Source of the DNA: Flaccisagitta enflata
Taxonomy: Eukaryota > Chaetognatha > Sagittoidea > Aphragmophora
DNA length: 64,000 nucleotides
Reading direction: 5' to 3'
NCBI GenBank assembly: GCA_965153355.1
Contig: OZ231127.1
Span: 2,232,001 to 2,296,000 of the forward strand
The notes beneath the pieces are model-generated. The model searched no databases, was not told where the DNA came from, and worked only from the letters and a program-made list of their open reading frames with translations. The position numbers and the translations under genes were made by a program. Positions within the stretch are counted from its first letter, which is position 1. The number at the start of each line of letters is the position of its first letter. Shown one piece after another: positions 1 through 14,218 of this stretch.

Positions 1-127
1 AGCAATAACAGAAATTTGCCCAAAACAGGAAAAAATTGTTAGTCTCCTGAAATCCGTTAGAGCGGGGATCAACTGTATATGCATTAGACCAATGATGCTA
101 TGAATGGTGTTCATAACAATCATGTTG

Positions 128-328
<201 letters not shown>

Positions 329-428
329 CTCTTTTTCAAATTACCAATTTCGTTTTTGTTGTTTGCAAATGGGGGGCGAATTTCGATTGGAAAAACATTC
401 GTCTCTCGGCTGTCGGCAGCCGTCCGCC

Positions 429-590
429 TCTTCCTCCTCCTCCTCCTCCTCCTCCTCCTCCTCCTCCTCCTCCGAGTGAGGGCCATGGACTTTAGGAGAG
501 CTTGAGAGCTCTCTGAGAGTTTGAGAGCTCTCCTGGCACTCTCGGAGACTTTGAGAGCTCTCCAACCACCCGGAGAGCTCTCCGCAGATC
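429..590. repeat. (TCC)n tract and cluster of GAGAGCTCTC palindromes
   Basis: A TCC triplet run (to about 474) is followed by four spaced copies of the palindrome GAGAGCTCTC or close variants between 497 and 585. No gene is visible. From 591 to 891 the sequence is AT-rich and unremarkable. Confidence 0.8.
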
Positions 591-888
591 AGTTTTGAAC
601 AAGCATTATCAAATCATGCGTTTACAGTTATTTTTTTACCATGGATTCATCTGCCAATTTTCCGTTGTTTAGTAAGTTGATAGTCTCAAAATATCACTAC
701 TCTCTAAAGACTGACATTGTCTTTGTTCAAGCGTTTGTCCATCTTTTTTTTTGCACAAATTTCTCCGGATTTTTTTTCTTTTCTTATTATGTCAGTTTAA
801 GTTTCTTTCTTTATCTCACATTCTTGTTGCTACCTGTTCTGTCTGTTTGCCTCCAAATGTATTTGTTTGTCTTTCTGTGTATACATGG

Positions 889-891
<3 letters not shown>

Positions 892-960
<69 letters not shown>

Positions 961-1043
961 CTTTGTGTATGTGTGTGTGGGTCTCTCTCTCATCAGAATC
1001 ACTCCCTTTTTTTTTTGACTGACTAGCAGACTGACTGACTGAC
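892..1043. repeat. (GT)n microsatellite with short CTGA run
   Basis: About 66 bp of pure GT, a degenerate GT tail, and a small CTGA tetramer run near 1018-1043. From 1044 to 1773 I see AT-rich noncoding DNA with scattered AATCATGATT-type palindromes and no gene. Confidence 0.9.
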
Positions 1044-1773
1044 ATCTTAGCCCCCTTCATCACCTCTCTAAATGGCGCCCTATATCACTTCTCCAAACGG
1101 GAATGAGTTTTCCATTTGTTGATTCCAGGCTGTATAGTTTGCATGACAAAACGCATGACAACATCTTAGTTTGTCAGCCTCCATCGGCTCCCGGAACAGT
1201 TCATTAGGATACATATTTGAAATAAACAATATTGTGTATCATTTGCAATCAATTTTTACTTCAAATAATTTATGAGAAGAAACTATCACTTTTTTTTATC
1301 ATTATTATCATTGTAATTATTTTTGTCAACACACTAAATTGCCAGTTGGTGACTAAAATCAACATTCATTCCAGCAGACATTTCAGGGGAAAAAAATGTG
1401 GGATAAAATGAAGAAAAAAAATTAGCAGGGTGATAAGATGACAGCTCTTAACTTTAAATAAACAGCAATTATAAAAAAAAACATTTGGAATTCAAGAGAT
1501 GCACTTTAAGAAAAAATATATTCATAATGGGAGACGTGAATCCATCCCCCCAAAACAACAACAAAACACCAATGAATCTAAGGTCACTTACCGCGGTCTC
1601 TAATCATGATTTCATTGGTTACTCCTCCAAGATCAAATCATGATTTCATCAATCAGGCATGTAAGTAAAACCTGATAAAATGTCCAGCAAATTGATTGAT
1701 TGTCAAGATGCTCTATATTTTTTTGGATATTTGCAAACACTATCACACTATTTTCCATGAACATTAAGATATA

Positions 1774-1947
1774 CAGTTAGGCTTCACTAGAGCACATTTC
1801 AAGGGACTGGGCTAAATTATGCCTTACAGTGAAGCTGCTTTATTACCAATATAAAAATAACTATAAAATTTCTCATGGGACTGTAATTTGAATGCTTTAT
1901 AGGCGGGCATGCCTTATTAGCGGGCGCGCTCTAGTGAATCTCCACTG
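1774..1947. mobile_element. 174-bp MITE with TA target duplication
   Basis: The left end CAGTTAGGCTTCACTAGAGC is matched in inverted orientation by the right end (CAGTGGAGATTCACTAGAGC on the minus strand). Both ends abut TA, as in Tc1/mariner/pogo-type insertions. There is no coding capacity. The interior (a GGCGGGCATGCCTTA-like stretch) recurs in diverged form at 20131-20280, so this is a dispersed family. Confidence 0.8.
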
Positions 1948-2578
1948 TATCCTATTCCTCAATTCAAAATATTATCATGCAAATATCATTATCATCAATA
2001 AGCTGATTATCAAACAAAATTTTTTTGATGATAACAAAAACGGTATAGACACATTTTAAATTTTTAAAGTTGGAAAACATTCCTACTCAACACTTTTCTA
2101 CTAGGTTAAATATCATTTATTTTTTCAATGAAAAATTACCTCTTTAAGTACCAATAATAATAGTTAGTGATACAGTCATTAAAAAAATCATACTATCTTT
2201 CCAGCAATTAATTATTTATTCCAACAAAACCATGATTTGAAAACTCTGAAAGAAACAAAAAATCATGATTTGACAACTGTAAATGATATAACAAATCATG
2301 GTTCCATTGCTCACATTGCCTCCTCCAAGCACCTCAATGTAAAAATTCTAACTGATTTCATGGTCAATATTGATAGATGAATTCAGATTTGCCCTCAAGT
2401 GTTGGAGGAGGAGGAGGTCCTCCAAAGGTCCTCCACAAATCCTCCTCCTCCTACACCCAAGAGAGAGTTGGAGGAGGGAGTGATTTTATAGGTAGTGGTG
2501 ACCATGGATTCAGAATTCTGCATCCATGGGGTCTGGAGGTGCTCTCGCGCACGATCTCCTAAGGCTCATGGCCCTTAA
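1948..2578. other. AT-rich noncoding stretch
   Basis: No gene is visible. The segment contains AAATCATGATT motifs near 2240-2300 resembling those near 1600-1650, and GGAGGTCCTCC-type short palindromes at 2400-2480. Confidence 0.6.
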
Positions 2579-2626
2579 TGCCTCCTCCTCCTCCTCCTCC
2601 TCCTCCTCCTCCTCCTCCTCCTCCTC
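2579..2626. repeat. (TCC)n microsatellite
   Basis: A pure TCC triplet run. The following 2627-3067 is noncoding and holds a duplicated C-rich module (CCCCCGCGCTGCCCC) at 2925-3012. Confidence 0.9.
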
Positions 2627-3065
2627 CCCTCACCCTCTTTCCGTCTCTTCCTCTTCCACCTCACTCACGCCCTTAAGTGGTCCATACTCATTGTCATACA
2701 AGAAGACAGACTGGTCTGGTATAGTACTAAGTCCTACTTTTAGAACGAATTACACATGACTGAACCAACAAAAAAAAAGCTGTTGAATGGTCTGTTATAG
2801 TACATAGTTGCACCTATAGATTCGCGTGCACATGACTAAACCAACAAGAAGTGCTCTGGATGTCTAGAATGGTAGGCGTTATCAACGACTGCGAAGTCAA
2901 CGGGCGGCCTCAGTTACGACAACCTCCGCGCTGCCCCCTTCCCTCCCCCTCCCCCGCTGCCCCCCGCGCTGCCCCCTCCCTCCCCCCTCCCCCGCTGCCC
3001 CCCGCGCTGCCCCATGTGCCTATAATCTCTCCATTTTCCGCCTTCTTTCACCTTCCCCAGCCAAA

Positions 3066-3403
<338 letters not shown>

Positions 3404-3805
3404 GAATGATTCCTTGGCCCGGGCAGATGTCAGTATTTCATCTTTCCTTCACCTTTATGACTTTTTCCCTTCCTTTGGCCCTTCTTATGAATCTCAGATT
3501 TGAAATATTGTGTCCATTATTTTTCTCCTCTTTGCTATATTTCTTTTTTTTTACCAAGAGATGTGATTTTTTTCAGACAAATTTCACTCATCCCAACAGC
3601 CTATCCCATCACCATTTTCACCGCGTTACCCGTCACCCGTCACCACTTAGGCCGAGTTAGCCATCACCACTTCCCTTGTCTCGTCATCCACCTTCACGGC
3701 TTTGCCCACCACCAACTGGCTAATAGTTGCCTCGGCGTTCAAGCAGTTATCACTGCCCACCTCCCTAGCAAGATCACCCATCCCATCATCCTGTCACCAC
3801 TTTCA

Positions 3806-4003
3806 TCTTGTCACCACTTGCACCGCGTCACCCGTCACTACGTCACCCGTCACCGCGTCACCCGTCACCGCGTCACCCATCACCGCGTCACCCGTCACCG
3901 CGTCACCCGTCACCACGTTTCCCGTCACCGCATTACCCGTCACCGCGTTACCCGTCACCGCGTTACCCGTCGCTACGTCACCCGTCACCAAGTGGCGTGT
4001 AGT
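3806..4003. repeat. 15-bp minisatellite (CACCGCGTCACCCGT)n
   Basis: About a dozen copies of a 15-bp unit with occasional A/G and C/T changes. Because 15 is a multiple of three, both strands show open frames; these are unlikely to be genes. Confidence 0.9.
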
Positions 4004-4095
4004 TGCCTCGGCGTTCAAACAGTCAGTAATTCTTCACCATTTCCCGCTGCCCTGGGGAGCCCCTAATCTCACGTTGGGACTGTAAAGCAATTGAG

Positions 4096-4245
4096 AAGGC
4101 GTCGTCGTCGTCGTCGTCATCTGCGTCGTCTTCGTCGTTGTCGTCTGCGTCGTCGTCATCTGCGTCGTCGTCGTCGTCGTCATCTGCGTCGTCGTTGTCG
4201 TTGTCGTCGTCGTCGTCGTCGTCATCTTCGTCGTCGTCGTCATCT

Positions 4246-4292
<47 letters not shown>

Positions 4293-4572
4293 GTCGTCAT
4301 CTGCGTCGTCGTTGTCGTCGTCGTTGTCGTCGTCGTCATCTGCGTCGTCGTTGTCGTCGTCGTCATCTGCGTCGTCGTTGTCGTCGTTGTCGTCGTCATC
4401 GTTGTCGTCGTCGTTGTCGTCATCTGCGTCGTCGTTGTCGTCATCTGCGTTGTCGTCGTCGTCGTCATCTGCGTCGTCGTCGTCGTCATCTGTGTCGTCG
4501 TCCTCGTCATCTGCGTCGTCGTTGTCGTCGTCGTCGTCGTCATCTGCGTCGTCCTCGTCGTTGTCGTCATCT

Positions 4573-4610
<38 letters not shown>

Positions 4611-4965
4611 GTCGTCGTCGTCGTCGTCATCTGAGTCGTCGTCGTCGTCGTTGTCGTCGTCGTCATCATCTGCGTCGTCGTTGTCGTCGTCGTTGTCGTT
4701 ATCTGCGTCGTCGTTGTCGTCGTCGTCGTCATCTACGTCGTCGTTGTCGTCGTTGTCGTTATCGTCGTCGTCGTTATCTGCGTCGTCGTCATCTCGTCGT
4801 CGTCGTCGTCGTCGTTGTCGTCGTCGTCGTCATCTGCGTCGTCGTTGCGTCGTCGTCGTCGTCATCTGCGTCGTCGTCGTCGTCGTCGTCTCGTCGTCGT
4901 CATCTGCGTCGTCGTCGTCGTCGTCCTCGTCTTTGTCTTCGTCGTCGTCGTCCTCGTCCTTGTCA
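4096..4965. repeat. 870-bp (GTC)n triplet array with interspersed CATCTGC
   Basis: A long GTC (CGT/TCG) triplet array is regularly broken by the hexamer CATCTG. All three frames are open on one strand (Ser-, Arg- or Val-rich) and a Thr-rich frame lies on the other, as expected of an interrupted triplet repeat rather than a gene. Confidence 0.95.
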
Positions 4966-5049
4966 CCCTTTGTGGTCGCTTTTTTCCATTTATCAGAATC
5001 CTTTTAGAGAAAGAGATTAAGAAAAAAAAACTACGAGAAATTCAGAAGG

Positions 5050-5260
5050 AAAGAAAACTTAAAAAAAAAGGACAAAAAACGTGTGATTGACCCTTTAATA
5101 AGATATGATTTCATTTGATTACCTTGACCCCCCTCCCCCTCCCCCCAAAAAAAAACAAAACAAAGAAAACTTACAAAAATAAGGACAAAAAACGTGTGAT
5201 TGACCCTTTAACAAGATTTGATTTCATTTGATTCCCTTGACCCCCCTCTCCCTCCCCCGG
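5050..5260. repeat. Tandem duplication of a ~105-bp segment
   Basis: The segment containing ACGTGTGATTGACCCTTTAA and a following C-rich run occurs twice in direct orientation, about 5078-5145 and 5190-5258. The rest of 4966-5506 is noncoding. Confidence 0.75.
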
Positions 5261-5506
5261 GAAAAAAAGATGTAACTCCCGGAAACACCGCATAAAACTG
5301 ATATGGTCTATAGATTTGAATATGGAATGACAGTGTTTCAATTGCTTCATTAGCTGAATGACTGTGTCATAAATTCAATTCATAGTGGTGGATTCATAAC
5401 TCTTTACGTTACAAATAGGTTATGAATGGCATTTTGATTTTAGATAACTCATTCATTTGTATTGAATAATAAATCGTGTAGTTGAATGAAAAATACTCTC
5501 TTTCTC

Positions 5507-5544
<38 letters not shown>

Positions 5545-5546
5545 GC

Positions 5547-5630
<84 letters not shown>

Positions 5631-5765
5631 CGTTGTTGCTTTTGTTGCTTTTGTTGTTGCTGTTGTTTTCTTTTACCTTCTTGCAGATTTTGTTGTGGAT
5701 GTTGTTTTTGTTGTTGTTCCAAAATATGTTGTTGTTGGTGTTGTTGTTGCTGTTGCTATTGTGCT
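5507..5765. repeat. (GTT)n microsatellite with degenerate flank
   Basis: A pure GTT array to about 5640, then a degenerate GTT/GCT tail. Poly-Val, poly-Leu, poly-Gln and poly-Asn frames are artefacts. From 5766 to 6128 I see nothing recognisable. Confidence 0.95.
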
Positions 5766-6128
5766 TCAAGTGAAAGTCGAAGTCGAATTTCTGTCCACCC
5801 TTGCGCTTTCAATTTCAGTTGAGTTATGGAGTTATTTTGAAAAAAAAACCCCGAATTTCCAAGAAATCATTTATCAAAATCAGATTCAGAGCCAAAAAAA
5901 AAGACAAATGCAAGTTTATCGTGGTTTAACTCAGCGCAGAATCGAGACTATTCAACTTTGCTGATTTGGATAAATGGCGTTATCTCTTTTCTATATAGTT
6001 ATGAAGATTTCTGGGAAGGGAAAAACGGTTGTGGGACAATTCCCAGGCACTTTTACGTCATTTACTTTTGTGTAGCAGTATAGAATGCATATAAAAAAAC
6101 TTTATAACTTCATTGCATGTGTTTAACT

Positions 6129-6348
6129 ATTATTGCCACACACAACCTAGCCACACACAACCAAACACCACACACAGCCAAACACAGCCTAGCAAAACAC
6201 AACCTAGCCAAACACAACCTAGCCAAAAACAACCTAGCTAGAACACAACCGAGCCCAACACAACCAAGCCAAACACAATCTTGCCAAAAACAACCTTGCC
6301 ACACATAACCTAGCCACACACAACCTTGCCAAGCACAACCTAGCCAAA
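6129..6348. repeat. 14-15-bp minisatellite (CACAACCTAGCCAAA)n
   Basis: About fifteen imperfect copies of a CACAACCTAGCCAAA-like unit. No gene; from 6349 to 6563 the sequence is unique and noncoding. Confidence 0.9.
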
Positions 6349-6563
6349 AGCTGAAATCGTTCCAACTTCTCAGAAAGTCGTGTTTTGAGTTTCCTTGTTT
6401 ATATTTCGACATTTCTCACAAAACCAACCAACCTGACGACAGAACTTTTTGTTTTTCTCCATTTTTTCCGCTTTCCTTCACGCCGATTCACCGGTTTCTC
6501 ATCTTTTTTCTCATTGTTATTTTCTCCTTTTTGTTGTCATTGTTGTCTTCTGATTATTATTAT

Positions 6564-6802
<239 letters not shown>

Positions 6803-6957
6803 TCCTTAGTTGAGGAAATTGCCTTCATGGAATTGAGATAAAGATAAAGATATAGATATGGATTGCGTTAAGTCGCAGGAGAGAACTTGAGTTGAGGAAA
6901 CACCTTTTGTGAGTAAACAAACATGAGAGAAGATTACATTCAAAATTTTATCAAGGT

Positions 6958-7197
6958 GTAAGGACGGGAAGTGGGAAGGTAAGGGCAAGCAGAGGGAGAG
7001 GGCAAATTTTAGGAGAGGGTGGGTGGAGAGGGAGGGCAAGTAAAAGGAGAGGGCAGGTAGAGCGAGAAGACAAGTAGAGGGAGAGGGCGAAAAGAAGAGG
7101 AGGGCAAGTAAAGCCAACTAAAGGGAGAGGGTAAGTAGAAGGAGAGGGAAAAGTAGGAGAGGGCAAGTAAAGAGACGGGGCAGGTAGAGGGAGAGGC
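6958..7197. repeat. Purine-rich minisatellite (GGAGAGGGCAAGTA-like)
   Basis: Degenerate 15-18-bp units around GGAGAGGGCAAGTA give one strand that is almost entirely purine. Confidence 0.8.
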
Positions 7198-7267
7198 CAC
7201 AACAACAACTCAATGACCAGCTTTATTAATGCTGAGCAGAACGATTTTTCCTAAAATCCCTCTGCTC

Positions 7268-7488
<221 letters not shown>

Positions 7489-7607
7489 TTCACCTCTAGT
7501 ACTGGCGTCATCCATGACCTTTTTTCCTTCCTTCATGTCTTCATATATACCTCATATGATGTCGGTCTTCGGGTCGAATCACATTCCCCCCCTTTCTGGG
7601 TTGGTTT

Positions 7608-8300
<693 letters not shown>

Positions 8301-8439
8301 ATCTTTTTTTTTCTTTCCTTCTTTCTGTTTTCCTTTATTTCTTGTCTCAAGTTGAAAATGCGGAATTCTTACGATTCTTTCTCTTTTTCTTTCTCTTTCT
8401 CTGTCTATCTGTCTTTGTGCATGCGCTTTTGTAATTTTT

Positions 8440-8610
<171 letters not shown>

Positions 8611-9245
8611 CTCTCTATCTTTGGCAAGATTTAGTAGACCTGTCTTGGCCCCGCCTATTTTGCCATCCCCTACTTAGGCATGAATCTCAATTCATCCTTC
8701 TCTCTTTTTTTTTCCCTGGCCAGGTATTTGTTACTACATTTTCATAGCCTGTTTCTGCCTTGTGCTCTTATAAAGAAGTTTGTGTATATTGGGAAATCTG
8801 ACAGATGTCAGAAGTGCAAAGACGGAAAAAATCGGAAATCCGTCTAGTTTCATTTTTTCTTGTCTGTTAAGTTGAATGCAAAGATGGACATGAGTAGAAG
8901 AAAATTTTATTTAGCTGTAACATATCACACAAGCGTATCTGAGTAAGGAACTTAAGAAACAAATTTTCAGATTTTTTTGGAAAGTCTCCTTAGGCATCAA
9001 AAATGTACGTTTCGGATTTTGAAATGTTCGAGGATTAACAGGGTGTGCAAAATTTTCCGCACTTGCTTCATGGAAAGAAAACTATACTTAAAAGTGACCC
9101 AGCACCATGAAATTTGAACCAGAGTGCCTCAGTTAATTATACTAGAAGCTAAGATTGATTTTAGGTCTTTACTGTAACCTATGTCACTATGGGAGTCAAA
9201 TGATTTGAAGCAAAGATTTTGATTTTGACAGGATTTTATGTTGTA

Positions 9246-9325
9246 GGCAAAGATTAAAGATTAAAGATTAAAGATTAAAGATTAAAGATTAAAGATTAAA
9301 GATTAAAGATTAAAGATTAAAGATT
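9246..9325. repeat. Heptamer array (TAAAGAT)n
   Basis: About eleven perfect tandem copies of a 7-bp unit (AAAGATT). From 9326 to 9944 nothing gene-like is visible; short GGACGGATGGA stretches at 9650-9830 resemble relics of the GTCC elements found elsewhere. Confidence 0.92.
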
Positions 9326-9944
9326 CTTGTATTAGTGGCTACTCAATAATGATTTTTTTTACTTGGCACACATTATGCTGAGGGAGGTGAATTATATCAA
9401 CATGAACAGAGCTCACTAAAGCATAAAAATTAGGCCTATGGAGTATGAAAAACTGATAACAGAATTTTCAGATTATTTTAAAAAGTCTTTCTAAGGAGTG
9501 TTTTATTGGAGCAAAATCTACCTGAAAAATTGTGAGTTCTAGTTTTGTATATCAAAATAGATACCTTTTCATACTGACCACTCATGCTTTTATAAATCAT
9601 TATCTCCTAACTCCAGATGTACCTTTTAAAGCTTATTAGCTTAAGCGCTACTGATCGACGGACAAATGGATGGACCCCTGGATGGACAAAGCTGCTTGTA
9701 TATAATCGCCAGTCACGGACAAAAAAGTTGGATAATAAAGTTTTGAATAATCTATCTGGTCATGGCGAGAGGGCGTGACAAACTATCATACCGACAGATG
9801 GACGGACGGATGGACTGAGAGATGGATATATGGCTTTCGCAAACTAATTTCTAAGCAGAGGTAAAATGAGATAGATTAAAACATACCCTTCATTGCTCGT
9901 TAACTTATGAACCTTCATCTTTTTTTCTTTTCCTCTATCTTTTT

Positions 9945-10235
9945 GGGCAGCGGCGCCAAAGGGGTCGATGACCTATGCTTTCACACATATGGGGAATTTT
10001 CTCTCCTTCTTCTCCTTCTCCTTTGTACTCCCCTCAAATCCCGGCAGGAACTTGGGCTTTGAGGCTGGGGTTTTGGCCTGGAGGGGAGAAATTAGACCTC
10101 TAGGCTGGGTTGTGGGCCTCGAGGATGAGGGGGTACACAGGAGAAGGAGAAGGAGAAGAAGTAAAAAAATTTCCCCACGTGTGAAAGCATAGGTCATCAG
10201 CCATCAGTCATCAGTCATCAGCCCCTGCGCGGCCA
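9945..10235. mobile_element. Foldback-like element, copy A (9.9 kb)
   Basis: It begins with GGGCAGCGGCGCCAAAGGGG, the arm signature of the foldback family. The segment GATGACCTATGCTTTCACAC (9968-9987) is mirrored by its inverted copy near 10175-10200, with TTCTCCTTC/GGAGAAGG inside the arms. The centre is not strongly tandem. A short TCATCAG run lies at the right end. Boundaries are approximate. Confidence 0.6.
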
Positions 10236-10306
10236 CCACCCAAAAAGCATGAAAGTAAAGGTGTAAAGGTGTAAAGCTGAGATTATTGGCTCGTTTGGAG
10301 CTGCTG

Positions 10307-10508
<202 letters not shown>

Positions 10509-10699
10509 ATGGACAGCATATAACAGAGAGAACCAAGGAAAAGAGAGAGATTTGGAGCACTGAGAAAATACAATTTTTAGGAGTACTGAGACTTTGTACC
10601 CTCGGAGCACCGCTTTGCACCCCAATTCAGGTAGGGCACAGGTACCGCTGACTATTTTAGGCTTTTGCAACTATCGCCACATTACTTTCATGTGGTTAC

Positions 10700-11190
10700 T
10701 TTTGATGGAGGTGGAGAGGAGGAGGGATGAGGAAGGGGTGTTGGTTGTAGAGGAAAGGAAGGAGAGGAGAGGAAGTGGGAGGGAGGAGAGGGAGAGGGTT
10801 CAAAGGAGGGATAAGGATGGGGCTGTTTGGTGTAGAGGAAAGGAAGGAGAGGACGCGGTAGGGAGGAGAGGGGGAGGGTTCAAAGGAAGGATAAGGATGG
10901 GGGTGTTGAGTGTTGGGTGTAGAGGAAAGGAGGAAGAGAAAGAGGAAGGGTGGGGAATAAGTGGTGTGGCGGGGGGGGGGGCGGTGGAGTGAGAAAATCG
11001 GAGGAAAGGGGGTAAAGGTGGGCTGAGGTAGTTGGATCCGGTGAAAGAAGGGAAATGTGAGGATGGTATGTGTCTTGGGGGAGGGGTGCAGGGGTAGGGA
11101 TCACGGGGTATTTGCATGAAGGGGAATTCGGGGATGCCGGGATGGTGGGTTTGAAGGGGGGGGGGCGCAGGGGGGTGGAACAGGGGGTAA
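10700..11190. repeat. Degenerate purine-rich minisatellite
   Basis: Units of roughly 80-90 bp around GTGTAGAGGAAAGGAAGGAGAG and GGTTCAAAGGAAGGATAAGG repeat two to three times and decay into G-rich sequence. From 11191 to 11627 the sequence is unique and noncoding. Confidence 0.65.
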
Positions 11191-11625
11191 GATCACGAAG
11201 TCACGCCGTACTCAAAGTCGCCAAAATGCTAATCATTTCTTTGCCCAATGGATTTTTTATGCGGCAGAGTTTGCCTCAGAGTTTTTTTGCATCGAATTCA
11301 TCGTTCGACTGAAAAGTCCGCAGAAAAATGGAAATTTCTCGATTTCTTGATTGATTCTGAATCAATGTTTATGATGTTCAGGATGTTCAGGATGTTTGTT
11401 TGAAATGCCCCCGGGGGGTTCCTCGACTTAGCGTTTAAGGACAAGCTGACCAACATTATTCATACGCTCGTAGAATGAGTTTCTGTTCTCTCAATAAGCA
11501 CAAGTTCAACTGTACTAACATTCCTGCAATTTCAAAACGAAAAATAAATTCCAGTTTGGCAAAATTATTTTTATTTTGACAATTTTGACAAATTATCTGT
11601 ATTGCAATCTCTATGATCTCTTTCT

Positions 11626-11627
<2 letters not shown>

Positions 11628-11718
<91 letters not shown>
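11628..11718. repeat. (CT)n microsatellite
   Basis: About 90 bp of pure CT. Confidence 0.97.
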
Positions 11719-11721
<3 letters not shown>

Positions 11722-11819
11722 TTGTTAAACTTCATCTATGGCTTTGGGCGTTTTCTCTTCCCTCCAACTTTTTTTTTCTATTTCATTTTTTGGTGCATAT
11801 CTAATAAAGACAACACGCG

Positions 11820-12420
11820 CGTGGGGAGGGAAGGGGGCATTTGGGTGGGAGGGGAGGGGAAAGGGCGCGGGGTGGGGTGGCGAGGAAGGGGCCCGAATAA
11901 GGGGGGGGGGGGCAAGGAAGGGGCTCGTAGGAGGGAGGGGAGAGGAGAGGGCGCGGAGTGGGGTGGCGAGGAAGGGGCCCGGATAAGGGGGGAGCAAGGA
12001 AGGGGCCAGTAGGAGGGAGGGGAGAGGAGAGGGCACGGGGTGGAGTGGCGAGAAAGGGGCCCGGATAAGGGGGGAGCGAGGAAGGGGCCAGTAGGAGGGA
12101 GGGGAGAGGAGAGGGCACGGGGTGGAGTGGCGAGAAAGGGGCCCGGATAAGGGGGGAGCGAGGAAGGGGCCAGTAGGAGGGAGGGGAGAGGAGAGGGCAC
12201 GGGGTGGAGTGGCGAGAAAGGGGCCCGGATAAGGGGGGAGCGAGGAAGGGGCCAGTAGGAGGGAGGGGAGAGGAGAGGGCACGGGGTGGAGTGGCGAGGA
12301 AGGGGCCCGGATAAGGGGGGGGGCAAGGAAGGGGCTCGTAGGAGGGAGGGGAGAGGAGAGGGCGCGGGGTAGGGTGGCGAGGAAGGGACCTGGATAAGGG
12401 GGGGCGGAGCGAGGAAAAAT
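11820..12420. repeat. 82-bp G-rich minisatellite, about 7 copies
   Basis: CCCGGATAAGGGGGGAGC recurs at an exact 82-bp spacing (12061, 12143, 12225 and so on); outer copies are more diverged. Pro-rich frames on the minus strand are by-products. The strand is G-rich with many G runs. Confidence 0.92.
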
Positions 12421-12491
12421 TTGTGAGTCGAATTTGCAGAATCTAATCAGAGCCAGTCTAAAAATCGAAATTTGGAAGAAGTTGAAAAAAA

Positions 12492-13337
12492 AACAAGGCC
12501 GGATATATGGCTACCCCAGTCGCGTGCGGGTTGGCAGGGGCCGTTATTGAGGTCAGTGGAGCAATTGGGCACTTTCAATGGGCAGGAGCAGTAAAGCCAA
12601 AAACCCCATTAACGCCAAATAGCAGCCCAAAGGCAGTGGGTGGTCAGCGGTACCCATGCCCTGCTTGAGTAGTATGTGATTTTTGTAGAGGAGGAGCAGG
12701 GCAGCGGCCCTGAAGGAGACAAAGTCATGTAGAACACAGGGGGAATCTGTCTATCCATACGTCTGTCCGTCCATCTGTGTGTAACCCCACCCCACCCTCA
12801 GGACTTTGTCTCCTTTGGGACCTTTTCTGATCCAAATTCTGCCAAATGGCCCAAATCCAAGCAATATGGCCCAAATCTAAGCAAATTGGCCCAAATCCAA
12901 GAATAGTGGCCAAAATCCAAGCAAAATGGCCCAAATCTGGTCAGAATCTTGGTATCGGAGGCCACAATTTAGGTCTAAGGGGCAAAAATGATGGACCTCA
13001 GACCAGTTTTGGGCCAATTTGCTTAGATTTGGGCCATTATGCTTGGATTTGGGCCATTTTGCTTAGATTTGCGCCATATTGCTTGGATTTGGGCCATTTG
13101 GCAGATTTTGGGTCAGAATAGGCCCCAAAGGAGACAAAGTCCTGAAGATGGGGTGGGGGGAGAGACAAACAGACATATGGTCGTACGTACGGATAGATTC
13201 CCCCTGTATTCTACCGGACTTTGTCCCCTTCTAGGCGGCTGCCCAAAAAGTAAAGTGTGATGAATGGACGGACGGACAGACCAACCAACCAACAAAGCTG
13301 GGTGTAGAGTCGCGTAGCACGCGACCAAAAAAACGAT
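12492..13337 (-). mobile_element. GTCC element (minus), split by a nested foldback element
   Basis: Part one, 12492-12618, starts AACAAGGCCGG and continues with the inner sequence seen intact at 26.85-27.04 kb. Part two, 13245-13337, resumes at AAAAAGTAAAGTGTGATG and ends in the hairpin AGTCGCGTAGCACGCGAC. Joining the two would recreate the uninterrupted order of the intact copies. No coding capacity. Confidence 0.8.
12619..13244. mobile_element. Foldback-like element, copy B, nested; 20-bp core repeats
   Basis: Arms: GGGCAGCGGCCCTGAAGGAG on the left and its inverted counterpart (…CTAGGCGGCTGCCC) on the right, followed on each side by CAGGGGGAATCTRTCC. The core is a 20-bp tandem array (GGCCCAAATCYAAGCAAWWT, 12840-12930) facing an inverted array of the same unit (13010-13100). 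The outer left extension carries GGTCAGCGGTACCC, also seen in other copies. The insertion site inside a GTCC element defines both ends. No gene. Confidence 0.75.
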
Positions 13338-13625
13338 TAAAATTTTTCCAACAAACTTCATGAATGGGACTTCAGTATGGGTCTTTGTTACGGACAAGGT
13401 TTTTTGCAAATTGGTTGAAGGAACTGATAATCCTACATTAAGATAGGCATCTACAATAAGATTTTCAAAGTCAAGGCGTTTTGCTTTCATATTCAGCAAT
13501 GAGCCTAGAAAATGGTTATGTGCTGTTGCGTAATCTAATCCAATCTAATCATGTTGTAGGTGTGGTAGAATGTTTTGAATATGTTTACATGTGCGACTTT
13601 GCGCCATTAATGAGCATCGCACTTG

Positions 13626-13890
13626 CTCCAACTGCGAGCTGTCAATGACACACACTTGTCCAAACTGTAGACTGTCAATGACGCTTATTTGTCCCAACCA
13701 CAGGCTGTCAATGACACGCACTTGTCCCAACCACAGGCTATCAATGACACGGTATTTTCCCATCTGCAGACTGTCAATGACACGGTATTTTCCCATCTGC
13801 AGACTGCCAATGGCATGCACTTGTCTGAGCCACAGGTTGTCAATGACGTGTATTTGTCCCAACCTTAGGGTCAAGTTTATTCTCCCAGTT
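13626..13890. repeat. 33-bp minisatellite, about 8 copies
   Basis: The unit contains CTGTCAATGACAC and CTTGTCCCAACCACAGG. The 33-bp length keeps frames open on both strands (an 11-residue peptide repeat), but codon-position variation looks random, so I do not call a gene. 13338-13625 is noncoding. Confidence 0.88.
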
Positions 13891-13962
13891 CTCTTCAAAA
13901 TGCTAAAAACACCCGCACTCAATCTAAAATTCGACCTATGAAGGAGAAATCTACATTCTCAT

Positions 13963-14124
<162 letters not shown>

Positions 14125-14218
14125 ACAGCAAAAGCGAGAACAAGAGCAAGAGGAAAAGAAAGAGAGAACTTTGCCAGGCCACGAAATTCCACTATATGTT
14201 TCCGGCTTCAGTCATGAT

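Noticed and set aside
4091-5020. Arg-, Ser- and Thr-rich frames of 230-310 codons
   Set aside because: All frames on both strands are open across a GTC triplet array, as expected for a microsatellite.
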